Counted from the first letter of the stretch, positions 11,635 through 23,439 are shown. The stretch is DNA of 64,000 nt from Rhizophlyctis rosea (GCA_027596075.1 JADGJC010000031.1:62001-126000); one strand, 5' to 3'. The notes: generated from the sequence alone by a model not told the origin. A program made the numbers and translations.

Positions 11635-13720
11635 ATGAACACCTTGACTGAGCTTCATCGAGCTCTCCATCACTATCAGGCTCAAAATTTCACCACCTGT
11701 GTTGCCTTGTGCGATGCACTCTTGAGTAAAAATCCTGAAGATGAGGTGCATCCGTCAGATCCAACATACAAATCCTTACTTACATGTATCCCATCAACAA
11801 CATCATTCAGCAAGCTCTCTGTCTTAAACTGCGAGCTCTATCCTCCCAATCTCGACCTCCCTCAACAGACGCCCCACCCGTAATGGCCCCATCACTCACG
11901 AATCCTCAAAGCCGCCCCCAAACGTCTCATTCAAGCACCCCGCGGTCTCGACCTACGACTGCTAGGCCTAAGACGGCACGTAGTCTATTGGGGAGCTTGA
12001 CGAATGCAAACGGCAATAGAGACCTGAACAGTGGTATGGGATTGCGTATTGGAAGTGTGTAGGTTACATTAAGTCCTGGAAATCTACCCTGCCAAACAAA
12101 TTGACAACCCACCAAGTAGAGCGTCTTCCAACCCCCTTGTTTCAACAAGCGGTCTTCGGCCCACCAGCGCTTCAGAAGGAATTAAAATGATGGACTTAAA
12201 AAAGTATGCAATCATGGAGACCATAGCGCCTGTGAGTAGCTCCCGCAATCATCTTGTGCAAATCCTTTCTCATCTGACCACATCATGATCTACAGCATGT
12301 CTTCACTTATCTTCTTACTCATATGAATGATCCGCGGCGAGCATTGGAGTTTGCAAAGATGGTAACCGGGGAATTGGGGTACGCTTAAATCAGCATGTGA
12401 ATGACTCCCAGTTCACCAACACCTTTTTCATTCCAGCAAATCAGACGACTGGTGGTGGACCTACCAAATTGGTGTTTGTCATTATGCTCTGGGCTCATTC
12501 CGAGATGCAGAGGCGCAACTGTCGAAATCATTGAACATGAAGGTGGATGTCACAGCCGTATTACATATTGCTTTGTTAATGTTCAGCAAACGCATTAAAA
12601 TACATTTCAGGATGCTCCAGAAATGCACATCCACCTTGCTCACGCATACGACAAACTTGGACAAATCGAAAAGGCGCTGGAAGTTTTGCAAAGTGCCCTT
12701 GAAAAGTATCCAGATGAAGTCATCATTCGTCTGCACTTGGCAACGATCTACCGGCAGATTGGGGATGTAGAGCCATTGAAGAATATATGGAAGCAGGTGA
12801 GGCATCAATTTCTGAGGACATGTGCTTCCGAGTCTTGAACCCACTCAATGATGAATGCAGGTAATCCAATATGATGCATGCAATACGGAAGCAAACATGG
12901 GCCTCGCCGCTCTGGCATTTGAGGAGGATCTGCCAGAGATTGGATTGAGGTTCTGTCGGCGATTGGTCCAGGTAAGTGTCTGCTGCATCCCGCTCCACTA
13001 GGGTGTGGTCTTTCGACACAGCTCTCTTGAATAGGCAAATCCATCTCCCTCTTCCACCGTATGGTGCAACCTTGCCCTCTGCACATTCCAAACACAATAC
13101 TTTGATCAGACAGTTGGATGCTTTGAGCGGGCACTGGCAAGTGCGGAGGATGACAACGCTTTGGCTCGTGTGTGGTACGTTCTGTTGTTGTTAGCCCCCG
13201 TATCAACATACCACACCGCCTAACAGCAATGAAACTTCCTCACAGGTACACCATATCACATGTAGCCATCGGCATTGGGGATCTCGTGCTTGCGTATAGG
13301 TGCTTAAAGGTTGCTGTCATTGCAGATGCAGACTCCGCAGAAGCATGGAATAATCTCGCGGTAAACGAAGTGGGAGTCAACGTGTCATTGCATTGGCTGA
13401 CATTTTGCTATCGACAGGTCATACATGAGCAACTCAAAGGGTCCAAAGCATTGTGTAAGTCACATCTCCAGACTGCATCAAGGATCGCGTCAGATGTGCC
13501 TGAAGTTGCCCGGAATTTAGGTGGGTAGTTACCGAGTTCCATCCTTTGCATACAAACTAATCATACGCCATTGCCCTCCCACGCAGCGCTTTTTGGGTTG
13601 AGGTCTGGAGACATTCAGAGCAGCCATCGGGAAGTTCAGCGGCTTGTGGACCATCCAGATTGGAAAACTGAAGCCCATGATATCCTTGCAAAGTTGGAAG
13701 GGTATCTATTTGCAAGATGA
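11635..13720 (+). CDS. BBS8: TTC8/BBS8, tetratricopeptide subunit of the BBSome
   Basis: About nine plus-strand exons join into a TPR protein that follows TTC8/BBS8 from end to end. It starts MNTLTELHRALHHYQAQNF, matching the N-terminal TPR of TTC8. A low-complexity linker rich in SRPxTxRP follows, as in animal TTC8 (RPITGFLRPSTQSGRP type). The second half holds the diagnostic blocks DDWWWTYQIGVCHYALGSF, EANMGLAALAFEEDLPEIGLR, VWYTISHVAIGIGDLVLAYR and AWNNLAVIHEQL, and ends LEGYLFAR. The BBSome is the membrane-protein cargo adaptor on intraflagellar transport trains. A BBS8 gene implies a zoospore flagellum. The splices are supported by continuity of TPR helices. It converges on the orphan gene at 13895. 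Confidence 0.92.
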
Positions 13721-13894
13721 TTGCCATGATGCCCCTCTTCCAAGCCAAAGTTCAAAATGATGTATTAAACTACTCGCACTGGCAGTGTTAAAACCATGTA
13801 CATAACCAGTATGTACCATACAGTTGACAGAATGTATACACATCACACTACCGGATGGTCAAATCACCACGCTTCTTTCGCTTGTGTGCCGTAG

Positions 13895-14296
13895 TCACGT
13901 TGTGCTGGTAATGCAGAAGGGGCGAATGAGTTTCTCAAACTCTTGGTGCACTTGCAAGTATATAAGTAAATCGACTGCACGTTGCAACTCACCCCTCGCA
14001 TCGCCAAATATAGGTCCGCTCAAGTCCGTCATGGAGCTCCTCCTTGCATCGCGGTGATTCAACATCACTTGCGATGCAGATCCGACGGTGGATGCCATCA
14101 CAGGTTTGCCATCATATAGTTCATTGAGGACGGAGGTGGGTGGTTTGTCGTATCGGATGGGCTTCTGGTCCTCGGCGGAGTAGAAGAAGCGAGAGGCTTC
14201 TGAAGGGCTGCGGAAGAGGCCTTCGTTGATTGCACTACTGGAGCGGGCGGTCATGTTCGTTTTCAAGGATATTTGTCGTTGTAATGTCTGATTCAA
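13895..14296 (-). CDS. hypothetical protein, 133 residues
   Basis: Single minus-strand frame starting MNQTLQRQISLKTNMTARSS. The middle is Ser/Arg-rich with SPSEASRFFYSAEDQKP and PPTSVLNELYDGKPV. The C-terminus is a helical-looking stretch ending LQVHQEFEKLIRPFCITSTT. No family was recognised. It sits convergent with TTC8/BBS8 (174 bp gap) and divergent from the BAR-PH gene (about 225 bp). A second in-frame ATG at about 14254 could be the real start. A flagellar role is only a guess from position. Confidence 0.5.
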   Translation of the reverse strand: MNQTLQRQISLKTNMTARSSSAINEGLFRSPSEASRFFYSAEDQKPIRYDKPPTSVLNELYDGKPVMASTVGSASQVMLNHRDARRSSMTDLSGPIFGDARGELQRAVDLLIYLQVHQEFEKLIRPFCITSTT

Positions 14297-14521
14297 AGTC
14301 CACTTCAGTAGGATGTGTGCGCAAAGGAGAAGGCAATAGACTGCGAATAATTTATTCAGAAATCAAATCAAGATTGGTCATGTTGTCTGCAAAGTGGGGC
14401 AGCTGTTGCCTCGCGCGTGCGAGGCACGGGTGGCGGTGTGATCGACAGGACCCTGAACATCTCATCCTGATTGAAGTCACGTTTTGAGGGTCTGCGAGTG
14501 ACCAGTCGACGGAGATCCGTT

Positions 14522-17241
14522 ATGACTGTCAATCTTCTCCCTCCCGCTCTCTATCCTCAAAAGATCCTGCATTTTCTTACCTTGCCCTTGATCATTCAAA
14601 ACTTCTCCAGCGGTCTTGGAGCACCTGTCCCTTTTCCATCCAAAGTCGAAGACCCTACTGCTTATAACCGATCATCAACCCACTGCCAAGTAAGTTGCCA
14701 TCAATTGGCTCACGCAGTGCTTCATCATACCATTGATCGAAACCTTGAGTCTCACCCACCTGCGTCATCCGCAGATCACAAATATGCACGTCAAATCCCT
14801 CAAAAGGCCAGCATCCGCTGTATGGCTCCCACCGTCCCTACCCGACGACCATTCCTTACCGGACGTAACGCGACCATCCACCATCAAAATCGACAAATCC
14901 CTCTACGACATTACGAACCTTACCGGCAATGCCATGCACCAAGATCACAGGCACCTCCTTCCGGAGTTCATGGAGGAACTTTCTGAGTTGTTCCCGCATG
15001 GAAAGGAGCAGTTTGATGTTTGTGAGCCGATTTTGCGCCGGTTTGAGGCGTGGGAAGACAACGTTACGGTATGGGATGGTTGCTGGAATGTTTGAAGATG
15101 GGGTGGATTGATAGAATCTGTCTGACGTTGCTGTAGGGACTCATGTCTTTCTTCCAAGTCCTCATCGCCTTGAAGGATACCATTGGCTGCGAATTCAAGA
15201 AGGCTGCGCAGCACCTATCCCCAATTCGGATGGACCTGCCGGAATTCGGTAGGTATTGTTAACCGAGCTTTGATTGCATACTCAAATTATTCATGAGTTC
15301 GGTTCCATTCACGTATGTTAGCGGGCGTAAACGGCCTATTGAAACCAGTGCACAACCTACTCGCCAAGATGTGCGAGGATCAGGTTTCGAACGCTCAGTG
15401 GTTCGATCGGCGCATTCTCTGGAAACTCAAACTCCTCAAGGATCATATTGAAAAGGAAACGAAGGTAAGGCTGCATCATCGTTAAAAAGGTACCACGCCT
15501 TTGCCTGACTTCCGAGTCCTCTCATCACGCAGGCGTTCGTGACTCAAATGACGGAACACTTGAACTACGCCAACCACCACCGCTACAAAGTGTATCTGGC
15601 AATCAGAGAACATGAAAAGACCTCAGCGAAACAAGCGTCTCAAACGCAACACCCCACCGCCGCGCGCATTGATGAAGCTGCTGGAGTCTATCATCCGCAC
15701 GGAATCCGAAATGCCACGGACCCTTGGCTGACCAGCCGCTATGTGCAAGCTCACCTCGCCACTGTTGTCGCCTACGAAAATGCAATCCAGGAGAAAATCC
15801 TTGAAGCGATGGTTGCGGTGGCCAGGTTTGATGACTATTGTGTGAAGGACGTGAAGGAGATCCTGGATGTCTTCTGCACGCTGGAGAGGGATAGCATCAG
15901 GAAGGTGGATGTAAGTATTTTCAGCACTCGCGGGGATCCTTGACATCGTTTGCTTATTAGGGAACTCTCATTCAGGGCGAGCTGAAGAACGCAAATGAAA
16001 TCCTGAGCAGCATTCACGACGACCAACCCTTCCAACAATTCATGCAAGAGAACAAGCTAGACTACAACGTCTTCAGGAAGCAACACCGCGACGAGGACTT
16101 TCCCTACAAGCTGCACGACATCAAGCTTCTAAAACAGGGTGTTCTCCACCGTCCCGGCACCATCAGGCATCGCAATTTCAAACCCACTTTCGCGGTCGTC
16201 ACCGAAACTGGGTACTTCCACGTGTTCGATTGCAAGCTCAATACTCTTACTTCCCAACCCGCGACAACCGTCGGCGGGGCCAGCAGTTCTACTCCGCAGT
16301 CTGGGAAAATCGTCTTGAATGGCGGCGAGCTGAATTTAGATGCGGGGAAGGAAACACACGCACCTCCCTCCAACCTCCTTGCCGACATCCACGGGCAGGG
16401 CCGGAAGAAAACCAAACGGGGTACAAAAGTTCGCGGGGTCGAAGAACCTGCAGTGAAGTTCAGCCTGAACCTCGCTTCACCCTTGATTAAAGTGGAAGTC
16501 GACCCAATCCGCGAATTCGAGAACGTCTTCCAGATCACTGTCAGGACCGTCCCGAACGCCAAGCGCGGGCTGAGCAAGATCTTCCACAAAAAGGGGGGTG
16601 AGAAGGTGTATGAATTCAAGGCGAACGGGCAGGAGGATTTGCAGGAGTGGGTGAATGTACTTAACAATACAATCAGGTTCGTCATCCTTCATATCAAAAC
16701 CATACAAAACAACGACTAATCCGCAATCCTTTTCCATCACAACAGGTCCTTCGTCCCTCAATCCCCACCCACACCCTTCCCCCGCGCCAGTGTCTCCGTC
16801 CCCGAAGTCCCTGCTTCCGCCGTCCCCCTCTCAGCCGAAGCAGCTGGTCTCCACCACAAACACCGTCCCCTCCCAACTCCGCCCGTCACTCCACCCGTCA
16901 ATGGTACTGCAATCCCCGTCCCGCCCCAACCGCCCGCCGCTCCACCTGTCAATGGCACTACAATCCCGGCCCAGGGCCAAACGCCCGTGAATGGGTTTGC
17001 AATCCCGGCCCCACCCCAACCGCCCATCAGTGGCACTGCAATCCCCGCTCCGCCCCCTCCGCCCATCAGTCCCGCTGCCGCTGCTATCGCCGCGGCGGAA
17101 GGTGACGACGTGCCTCTCAAGCGTGTTCTGAAGGAAGAGAGAGTTGTTGTGAAGGAAGAGGTACTTCCTTCAAACACTGACACGGAGGTCGGGACTGGGG
17201 ATGTTGGTGGGGCGGATGTTGGCGGGACGGATGGGGTTTGA
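14522..17241 (+). CDS. BAR- and PH-domain protein, SLM1/SLM2-like
   Basis: Multi-exon plus-strand gene. Exon 1 (MTVNLLPPALYPQ..., from 14522) splices in phase at CAA/gtaagt into an exon with MHVKSLKRPASAVW (ATG at 14784, the alternative start). A helical BAR-like region follows over exons at 14780-16030. Its motifs are EFMEELSELFPHGKEQFDVC, FRRFEAWEDN-like, GLMSFFQVLIALKDTIG and VTQMTEHLNYANHHRY. Next is a PH domain (about 16110-16690) with LKQGVLHRPGTIRHRNFKP, FAVVTETGYFHVFD and a closing helix EDLQEWVNVLNNTIR. The C-terminus is Pro/Ala-rich with repeats of the form VNGTAIPxPPQPP, and ends acidic. In yeast, Slm proteins bind PtdIns(4,5)P2 at eisosomes and activate TORC2. That role is inferred for this gene. 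Confidence 0.82.
16750..17080 (+). repeat. Pro/Ala-rich tandem repeat inside the BAR-PH gene
   Basis: Within the last exon, units of about 14-20 codons of the form (V)NG(T/F)xIPxPPQPP recur four to five times between about 16885 and 17080. At DNA level the unit is near 60 bp with a conserved core of cccgcccc/ccaaccgcc. Copy number could vary between strains. Confidence 0.6.
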
Positions 17242-17618
17242 GAGGTGATTTTTGGGGATTTGCAGGGTGTTTTTGGTTGTTTCAAGTTCTCTTGTCCAAA
17301 GTTTTGAAAATGTAAATGAATGCAGTTTAGGTAGGGTTCAGTGTACGGTACTGCACCGCTGGCAGTCTCGAAAGGACTTGTAGGTTCATGGTACAAGTAA
17401 CCCAGCAGTCAGTCAGTAGTGTTTCACCATCTGTAAAAATCGAATTGTAGAAATGATCACGAATTTGGGATGTTTCCTTGTATTTTGATTGCGTGTTGAT
17501 TGATTGTCCTAGGACTTTGTCTCAACAAAGCGTCAGCGTGGCGTAATGCGATTCCAGATTTAGTAGACCAGATAGAAAGTCCATACCATCCTCCCATCGT
17601 CCCACCATCCCACCCCAC
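17242..17618. other. convergent 3' spacer
   Basis: This spacer lies between two convergent genes, the BAR-PH gene and the oxidoreductase. It should hold both poly(A) regions. No gene was seen. Confidence 0.45.
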
Positions 17619-18995
17619 TCACACAGTCCTTCCAATCTCAACCTCAAACGGATACTTCACCCCTCCCTGCCGTCTAATCTCATCCATAACTCTAGCCATT
17701 AACACGCTCTCCTGCACCCTCGAAACAGAACTTTCCAACCGTCCCTCATTAACACACCGTGCCGCCTCATCCGCTTCATACCGCATCCCATTTCCTTCAT
17801 ACGGACATTCGTAAACCGTCTCTTTGCCGTCGTTATTCTTTCCGGTTGTGAACCGTACTCGTGTAGGTGCCCAATTTGGTCCTTCGATGCGGAGAAGGCC
17901 GGATGAGCCGTAGATTGTTACGCCGTCGGTGCCGAAGTATTCAATTGAGGTTGTGAATGTTGCTAGTGCTGGGTGGAGTGAATGGACATGTTTGAGCGAG
18001 GTGTCAAGAAAGTATCATCTCGTTTTTGGGAGTTTTGAAGGGGCACGTACATTTGGCTTCAGTGTAATGCAGCACAGCACTTGTGACGCCATCCACGCCG
18101 GTCAGTGGGTGTTTCTCAATGTGTGCAGAGACTTTGGGATCCTTATTCCGGTTCAGTGGACCTAGGATGAATTGCAGCCATTGGAGTGGGTAAATCCCCA
18201 GATCAAGAAGGGCGCCTCCGGCCAGGTCGGGGTTCAGGAAACGGTGCGTGGGATCTAAGCAAGTATGTCAGAAAGGTAATATGGAGGCGTGATTGCATCG
18301 ACGGCTTCTTTGGAAGAGGATTCAAACACACCAGTTGTGTTGGCAGGTCGACAGAGATCAGCTACTACATGGCGTATATCACCAAGGACTCCTTGATCGA
18401 GAAGTTCTCGGACTTTCAACGCCGCGGGCATATAGCGTGTCCACAGGGCTATAAGACAATCAAATGTCAATGCATGCCCAATTACCAACGGATTGACAGG
18501 TCATTGGCACCGACCCTCCATCAAAAACAATCCCCGTCCTTCAGCAACAGCAGCCATCTCCTGCGCTTCTTGAGCATTAACCGCAAACGGTTTCTCTACA
18601 AGAACATGCTTCCCCGCACGAAGACACAGAAGTGTGTCTCTATGGTGTCGTTGGTGCGGAGTACCGATATACACGATATCCACGTTAGGATCGGAGACGA
18701 GGTCCTATGCGTATTGTTAGTAAACAAACCGAATCTCTTCTCACACAGCAGCCTTTCCCACCTCATAAGAAGAGTAAAGCGCGCCTTCAAAACTCGCTTC
18801 CACGCCGTCATATATAGTGTCAACGAATGCCTTTGCCTTTTCGGCGGAGGAGGAACCGACGGCTGCGATGACGTGTTTGGGGGTGTTGGGGTCGGTGGAT
18901 TGGGGGTCGCGGATGATGGATGTGGCGAATTTGGTGGAGATTCCGCCGAGGCCGAGGATGCCCCAGCGGCAGGTGGGGGTTTTCTCTACTGTCAT
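17619..18995 (-). CDS. Gfo/Idh/MocA oxidoreductase, dihydrodiol dehydrogenase-like
   Basis: Five or so minus-strand exons. The start is at [20 protein letters not shown], a Rossmann GxGxxx motif at the very N-terminus. The next blocks are [16 protein letters not shown] and [14 protein letters not shown], whose EKP lysine is the family catalytic residue. Then come [30 protein letters not shown] and the C-terminal sheet domain ([19 protein letters not shown]), ending EVEIGRTV. The spacing and the LGIYPLQ block fit the dimeric dihydrodiol dehydrogenase/D-xylose dehydrogenase subgroup, which uses NADP(H) and acts in the cytosol. The start follows an upstream stretch (MVPVSHICAP...) that is likely untranslated. 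It is divergent from the SLOG-like gene (256 bp between the ATGs). Confidence 0.87.
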
Positions 18996-19251
18996 TTTGG
19001 TGGTGGAATTGTCAAGATGTCTATCTGGGCAAAGGGAAGATGGTGGATGGTGGGTGGGATGGGAAAGGGGCAGACCAGGGGCGCAGATGTGTGACACGGG
19101 CACCATGATATCGAGTCAGTATTGTATCACAGATTAAAGTTGGAATGATCTATATATGTCCTTTTTAGGTTTGGTGGCGCGCATTCACACCACGACAAAA
19201 ACAGAGAATGTATCTTACTTCCCATGCGCGACCCAAACTGATCTATTCCAA

Positions 19252-19923
19252 ATGACCATGAAAGTCGCCATAATAGGAACCGCCGGAAGGGGCGAAGATG
19301 GAGCCAAGATGAGCGCAGAACTATTTGACAAAATGGTGGGAGTCGCGGATGAATGGATCCACACCAAATGTGCTGGGAGGTGGGACGAGGTCGAGTTGGT
19401 TAGCGGCGGGAGTGGGTGGAGTGGTGAGTGAGCTCGCCTCATCACTCCCTTCCTTCGATAGCCTGCTCATCAGCTACAAGCAACCCGTCACACAGACCAC
19501 ATCGCCGTCATACTCTTCTTGCAACGAGCAGAACAAGGCACGAAGCTCACGCTCCACGTTCCCTGCACACTCTCACCCGAACCCTCCTCCACCCCTTCCC
19601 ATCCCGCAGTACACTACACCTCCCCCGACGATGACCTACAACGCCGCGCCAATGCAGCGCACATCCACTATCAAGAAACCACCCACCGAAACCCTTTCTC
19701 AGATCTCAGTCTCGCGATTCAAAGGGGTGCCCAAATCCACGTCTGGGACGGCTTTGCAGCGCGGAACAAGTGCATTGCAGATGACGCGGAATATATGCTG
19801 GCATTCACTTGGGGTGAAGGGGATCAAGTTAAGGAAGGTGGGACACGTCAGACTTGGGATTGGTGGAAGGGAGATGAGACACTACGGAAACATGTCCCTT
19901 TGCGATCATCGGATGAGTCGTAA
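19252..19923 (+). CDS. SLOG/TIGR00725-like nucleotide-binding protein, uncharacterised
   Basis: Two exons joined at AGTG/gtgagt...cacag/AC, giving SGGSGWSDHIAVILFLQRA. The protein has about 196 residues and starts MTMKVAIIGTAGRGEDGAKM. The MKVAIIGTAGR opening and the SGGSGWSD turn look like a Rossmann-type nucleotide-binding fold of the SLOG kind, with the glycine turn where a ligand phosphate would sit. Later blocks are LTLHVPC, FAARNKCIADDAEYMLAFTWGEG and GGTRQTWDWWKG, patterns also seen in bacterial and phage proteins of unknown role. Substrate and function are unknown. It may use ATG 19252 or 19258. It shares a promoter region with the oxidoreductase. Confidence 0.65.
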
Positions 19924-20048
19924 CAGCCCATGCTACAGACCAGTCCATGGCATTCATGGCTGAAAAGCCAAACAAAGAGTCAAAGACTCATCATGCAAAA
20001 CAGGACGTGTGCCTTTGAACAATTTGTCTTTCAGCCGCTAAATCTCTG

Positions 20049-21346
20049 TTAGAACTGACCAGCGAGTGCGATGAAAGCTTGCAGTATATCCGCCTTCAGG
20101 TCCTCCCTTCCTTCAATGCCAATACTAAGCCTCAGAACCCTCTCATCTACCGTCGAATCAGACATCCTCCTCCACTCCACCAAGCTTTCCACCCCTCCCA
20201 AACTAGTTGCATGGTGGAACAACTTGAGGTTGCTCGGCAAATGCTTCGCCAACTCCCCATTCTTCAACAAGATAGCGAATGTCGGTCCATACCCATTCGG
20301 CATCTGCTCCTTCAGCCACTCAGTCCCCGGTTGCTGAGCTTGAATGCTGGCGTGACGGACTTCGAAGAGGACTTTTTGGATTGCGGCAGTCTCCTCCTGA
20401 GTTGCACCACCTTTGCCTTTGAGAACACTATCCAACCAACCCGCCAACTTCGTAGCATTGTTGCTCTGCTGCAACACGCGTAACTCCAGCGTCCTCAAAC
20501 TCCTGATGCCGAGCCACCCTTCCAAACTACCCATAACGCTGCCTAGATAAACACGTTCATGCTGCAGCCCTTCATATGCCTTCGGTTCGCGAACCGCCAA
20601 AACACCACAGAGGAGATCACTATGTCCGCCAATATACTTGGTCCCAGAGTGCATCGCAATGTCTGCACCAAAGGCAAACGGGTCGAGAAGAGGTGGGGGA
20701 CCGAATGTGGCATCTACGGTCAGGATCGCGCCGCGTTTGTGGGCCAAGTCGGCAAAGTACTTCAAGTTACGCGCTTCGCCGGTGGGGTTCACGGGAGTTT
20801 CCACATGGATGATGTCGCCATTCCCCAAACCCGCGGCGTCCCATGAGCTCTCATCAAATAAGTCGACAACTTTAAGGCCATAGAGCTTTGTGTGGATTTT
20901 TAGAACGGAGTGGCAACCGTGGTAGCCGTCACCGATGGCAACGACGTTAGGACGAAAGTAGGTGATGAGAGCGAAGAAGGCTGAGAGGCCGGAGGAGTAA
21001 GTTATGGAGGGGTGTTTTAGGATTTGGCTGAGGAGGTGTTCGAAGCGGGTGGTGTTTGGGTTTGACAGGCGGGAGTAGATGGGAGGATTGTCTGCCGATA
21101 TTGGCTGGTGGGGAACAGAGTTATTAGTATATTTGTTTACCCTCGGTATTCAGTTGAGAGGTGGGTGACTACCTTGCTCCACTCGGGCACCAAGTCTTCT
21201 GGGTTATCCGGGTACCGGAAAGTAGTTGAGACATGAAGAGCGGGAGCAACGTCGGTTGTGTGTGGAGTGTTGAGAGGGTCATCTCCGTGAATGGCGACTG
21301 TTGATAGTGAGGGGTTGGAAGAGTGATTGTCAAGTGGTCGAGACAT
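20049..21346 (-). CDS. Cys/Met metabolism PLP-dependent enzyme (cystathionine gamma-synthase/lyase family)
   Basis: Two exons (21346-21173 and 21114-20049), spliced EWSK/PISADN. The N-terminal exon has STVAIHGDDP and APALHVSTTFRYP, family landmarks. Exon 2 has PPIYSRLSNPNTTRFE, then the PLP-binding region VDATFGPPPLLDPFAFGAD and the catalytic lysine block HSGTKYIGGHSD. It ends with the substrate-specificity part FHHATSLGGVESLVEWRR and VLRLSIGIEG. These place it in the gamma-family (fold type I) of transsulfuration enzymes. It could be a cystathionine gamma-synthase, beta- or gamma-lyase or O-acetylhomoserine enzyme, which motifs alone do not separate. Length is about 410 residues, as usual. 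Confidence 0.92.
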
Positions 21347-22021
21347 CTTGGGCAGGTTATTCAGAAGGTCAACGTTTCCTCGCGCACTACAAAGGGTTGC
21401 CGTTGGTCAAACTCATATATATTGACCAGGTCGTTGACCTAGATGGTAAATAGCTCGCGTAAAGAAACAACAGATTGTGCATGCGTAAGTAGCTCACGGC
21501 GGCATTGAGGAAAGGGATTGAGTGCCTAGTTTGAGTCTGGATTGCGTATTGCCGGGTTGGTATGATGTGATTAGCTGATCAAATCTGAGATGCATGGAAG
21601 CCACAAGCCACTTGATTAGCGCGCTTGACAAGAACGGTCAAGACCAGAAGAGCACTTGTTTTGTTCATCCCACCATCTTCTTTACGGGCCAGTCAGGTAG
21701 GCCTCTACATACTCATCGACTCGTCCCTGGCGCATATTTGGGCTTCGCCAACACGGCTCAAGTCAACTGACTGGTACGAGCTATGGCTAATTTGCTCAGT
21801 ATTGTTCACCGACTAATGCGCTCACTGCCCACCGACGTCATTTTGCAGGGATAGAGCAAGCAGAAAAACGTTCCCACGCGAACCACCCTTCAAGTGCATA
21901 CAATAATTTAGGTATGGCTGTGCATCCAGTCAGATTGTTGACATAGTCTGAAAAATGACTACTGATAATTAACTCCTCAGCAACATCGTTTTATATAGGT
22001 ATTGGTGTCAGAAGTTGAAAA
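21347..22021. other. intergenic, no gene seen
   Basis: About 675 bp between the divergent PLP-enzyme and SANT genes. It likely contains both promoters. Only short chance frames were found (for example 21625-21816). Confidence 0.5.
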
Positions 22022-22951
22022 ATGATCGCTCATAACGTCCACCTCGCCCTCCGCTTCACAAAACACTGCGGAAGCTGGTCCCATCCAGTTTCGTCCATTG
22101 CTCGTACCATCAACCTCCCATCCCCACTTGCCGTCCTATCCGTTCCCACTCACCCTTTCCACAACACCTGTTACCTGAACTTGACAAGGTGGTCAGATGC
22201 CGATTCAGAACGCCTATTAACACTTCGGAAAGAAGGGAAACCATATTCAGAAATAGCCAAGGAGTTTAGGAATAGAACGGAGGATGCTGTGCGGGTCCGT
22301 TACGAAAAGCTAATTGCCAGAAACTCGTCAACGACAATGGGACCATGGACCACAGAAGAGACCCATAAGTTATTGCAATTGTCAGAAAAGGACATGTCTT
22401 GTCCGGAAATTGCGCATGCCCTGAATCGGTCACGCGACAGTGTTTGGCGCCGGCTCCGACTGCTAACCGCTCGGAAAGGTGGTGTCATCACTTCAAAAGA
22501 GGCAAAAGTGATTCGACAGGAACTGAAAAGGGCCGAAGCGGCAGGCGACATTCCTCGATGGGCTTGGCTAGCTGAAAAGCTTGGCCGTCTACCCCACATT
22601 GTATTCAAATGGGCGTCAGATTCAACTAGCACCAAAGGGAAATGGTCCGACTTGGAAGATGAGAAGCTACGAACAGCCATGGAGGGAAAATCTGGTGGCC
22701 CATTGACCTGGACGGAGATAGCAGATGTGGTGGGTAGTAGGAATGCATGGCAATGTGAACGGAGGTGGAAAGAATATGTTGATCCGGCGTTGGTTGACTT
22801 GCCATGGACTACTAAACGGGATGAAAAACTGGTGAAGTTATATGAAGGCGGACTGTCCAGTCGGCAGATAGGGAAACGAATGGGAAATATCAGTTCAGCA
22901 CGTGTACAGACGCGACTCAGAACTCTTCGGAAGCAGGGGCGTATAAATTAG
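22022..22951 (+). CDS. multi-SANT/Myb-like DNA-binding protein, 309 residues
   Basis: Single-exon gene. After a basic leader of about 55 residues, four to five SANT/Myb-like units follow. The first is LTRWSDADSERLLTLRKEGKP. Then come GPWTTEETHKLLQLSEKDMS, GKWSDLEDEKLRTAMEGKSG and LPWTTKRDEKLVKLYEGGLS, each starting with the conserved W, plus a central helical unit (EVIRQELKRAE-like). The later helices have the W or I/L spacing seen in SANT domains, with NAWQCERRWKEYVD typical of helix 3. It is probably a nuclear DNA-binding regulator or chromatin protein. The N-terminal leader has a mitochondrial-like composition (Arg/Ser, few acidic residues), so organelle targeting is possible. The start is the first ATG of the frame. 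Confidence 0.8.
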   Translation: MIAHNVHLALRFTKHCGSWSHPVSSIARTINLPSPLAVLSVPTHPFHNTCYLNLTRWSDADSERLLTLRKEGKPYSEIAKEFRNRTEDAVRVRYEKLIARNSSTTMGPWTTEETHKLLQLSEKDMSCPEIAHALNRSRDSVWRRLRLLTARKGGVITSKEAKVIRQELKRAEAAGDIPRWAWLAEKLGRLPHIVFKWASDSTSTKGKWSDLEDEKLRTAMEGKSGGPLTWTEIADVVGSRNAWQCERRWKEYVDPALVDLPWTTKRDEKLVKLYEGGLSSRQIGKRMGNISSARVQTRLRTLRKQGRIN

Positions 22952-23439
22952 GACTAGAGAACAGAGGTTCGTTTCTTCCTGAAGATTGGCAGAGTTTTCG
23001 AGCACGGAGATACGGTGTTGAAGGATGTGACTTTGATCCACCATGTGGGGTCGTTTTCCTTACTGTGGCTTCAGTTGAGCGTGGGTTCAACTGTCGCCAT
23101 GTAAGACAATTGACTTCTGCTACACCATTTGCACTCAACAGAGCAAAAGTATGAGTCTCCGTCTAGTGCGCCAACGAAGAGGCTGATGGTACTTTCAAAC
23201 AGACGGCCTCGGATGGATGGACTCAAATATTCTGCATGCCACAGGTGAACTCTTCAACCAGATACGTCGAAAATCGTTCAGCCCGTTCCCAATTGTCTCC
23301 CGCATCACCGAACACGAGTGATAATGGAAACACCAACCTTCTCAGCACTCCGTCACAGTCGTAGCTCAACAAAAGAATCCCACTACATTCCAAAGCATAC
23401 GTTCTGATACTGCTATTGGCACACACAAATAGATCCCTT
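22952..23439. other. intergenic, no gene seen
   Basis: About 490 bp between two convergent genes. It contains only weak chance frames. Confidence 0.5.
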
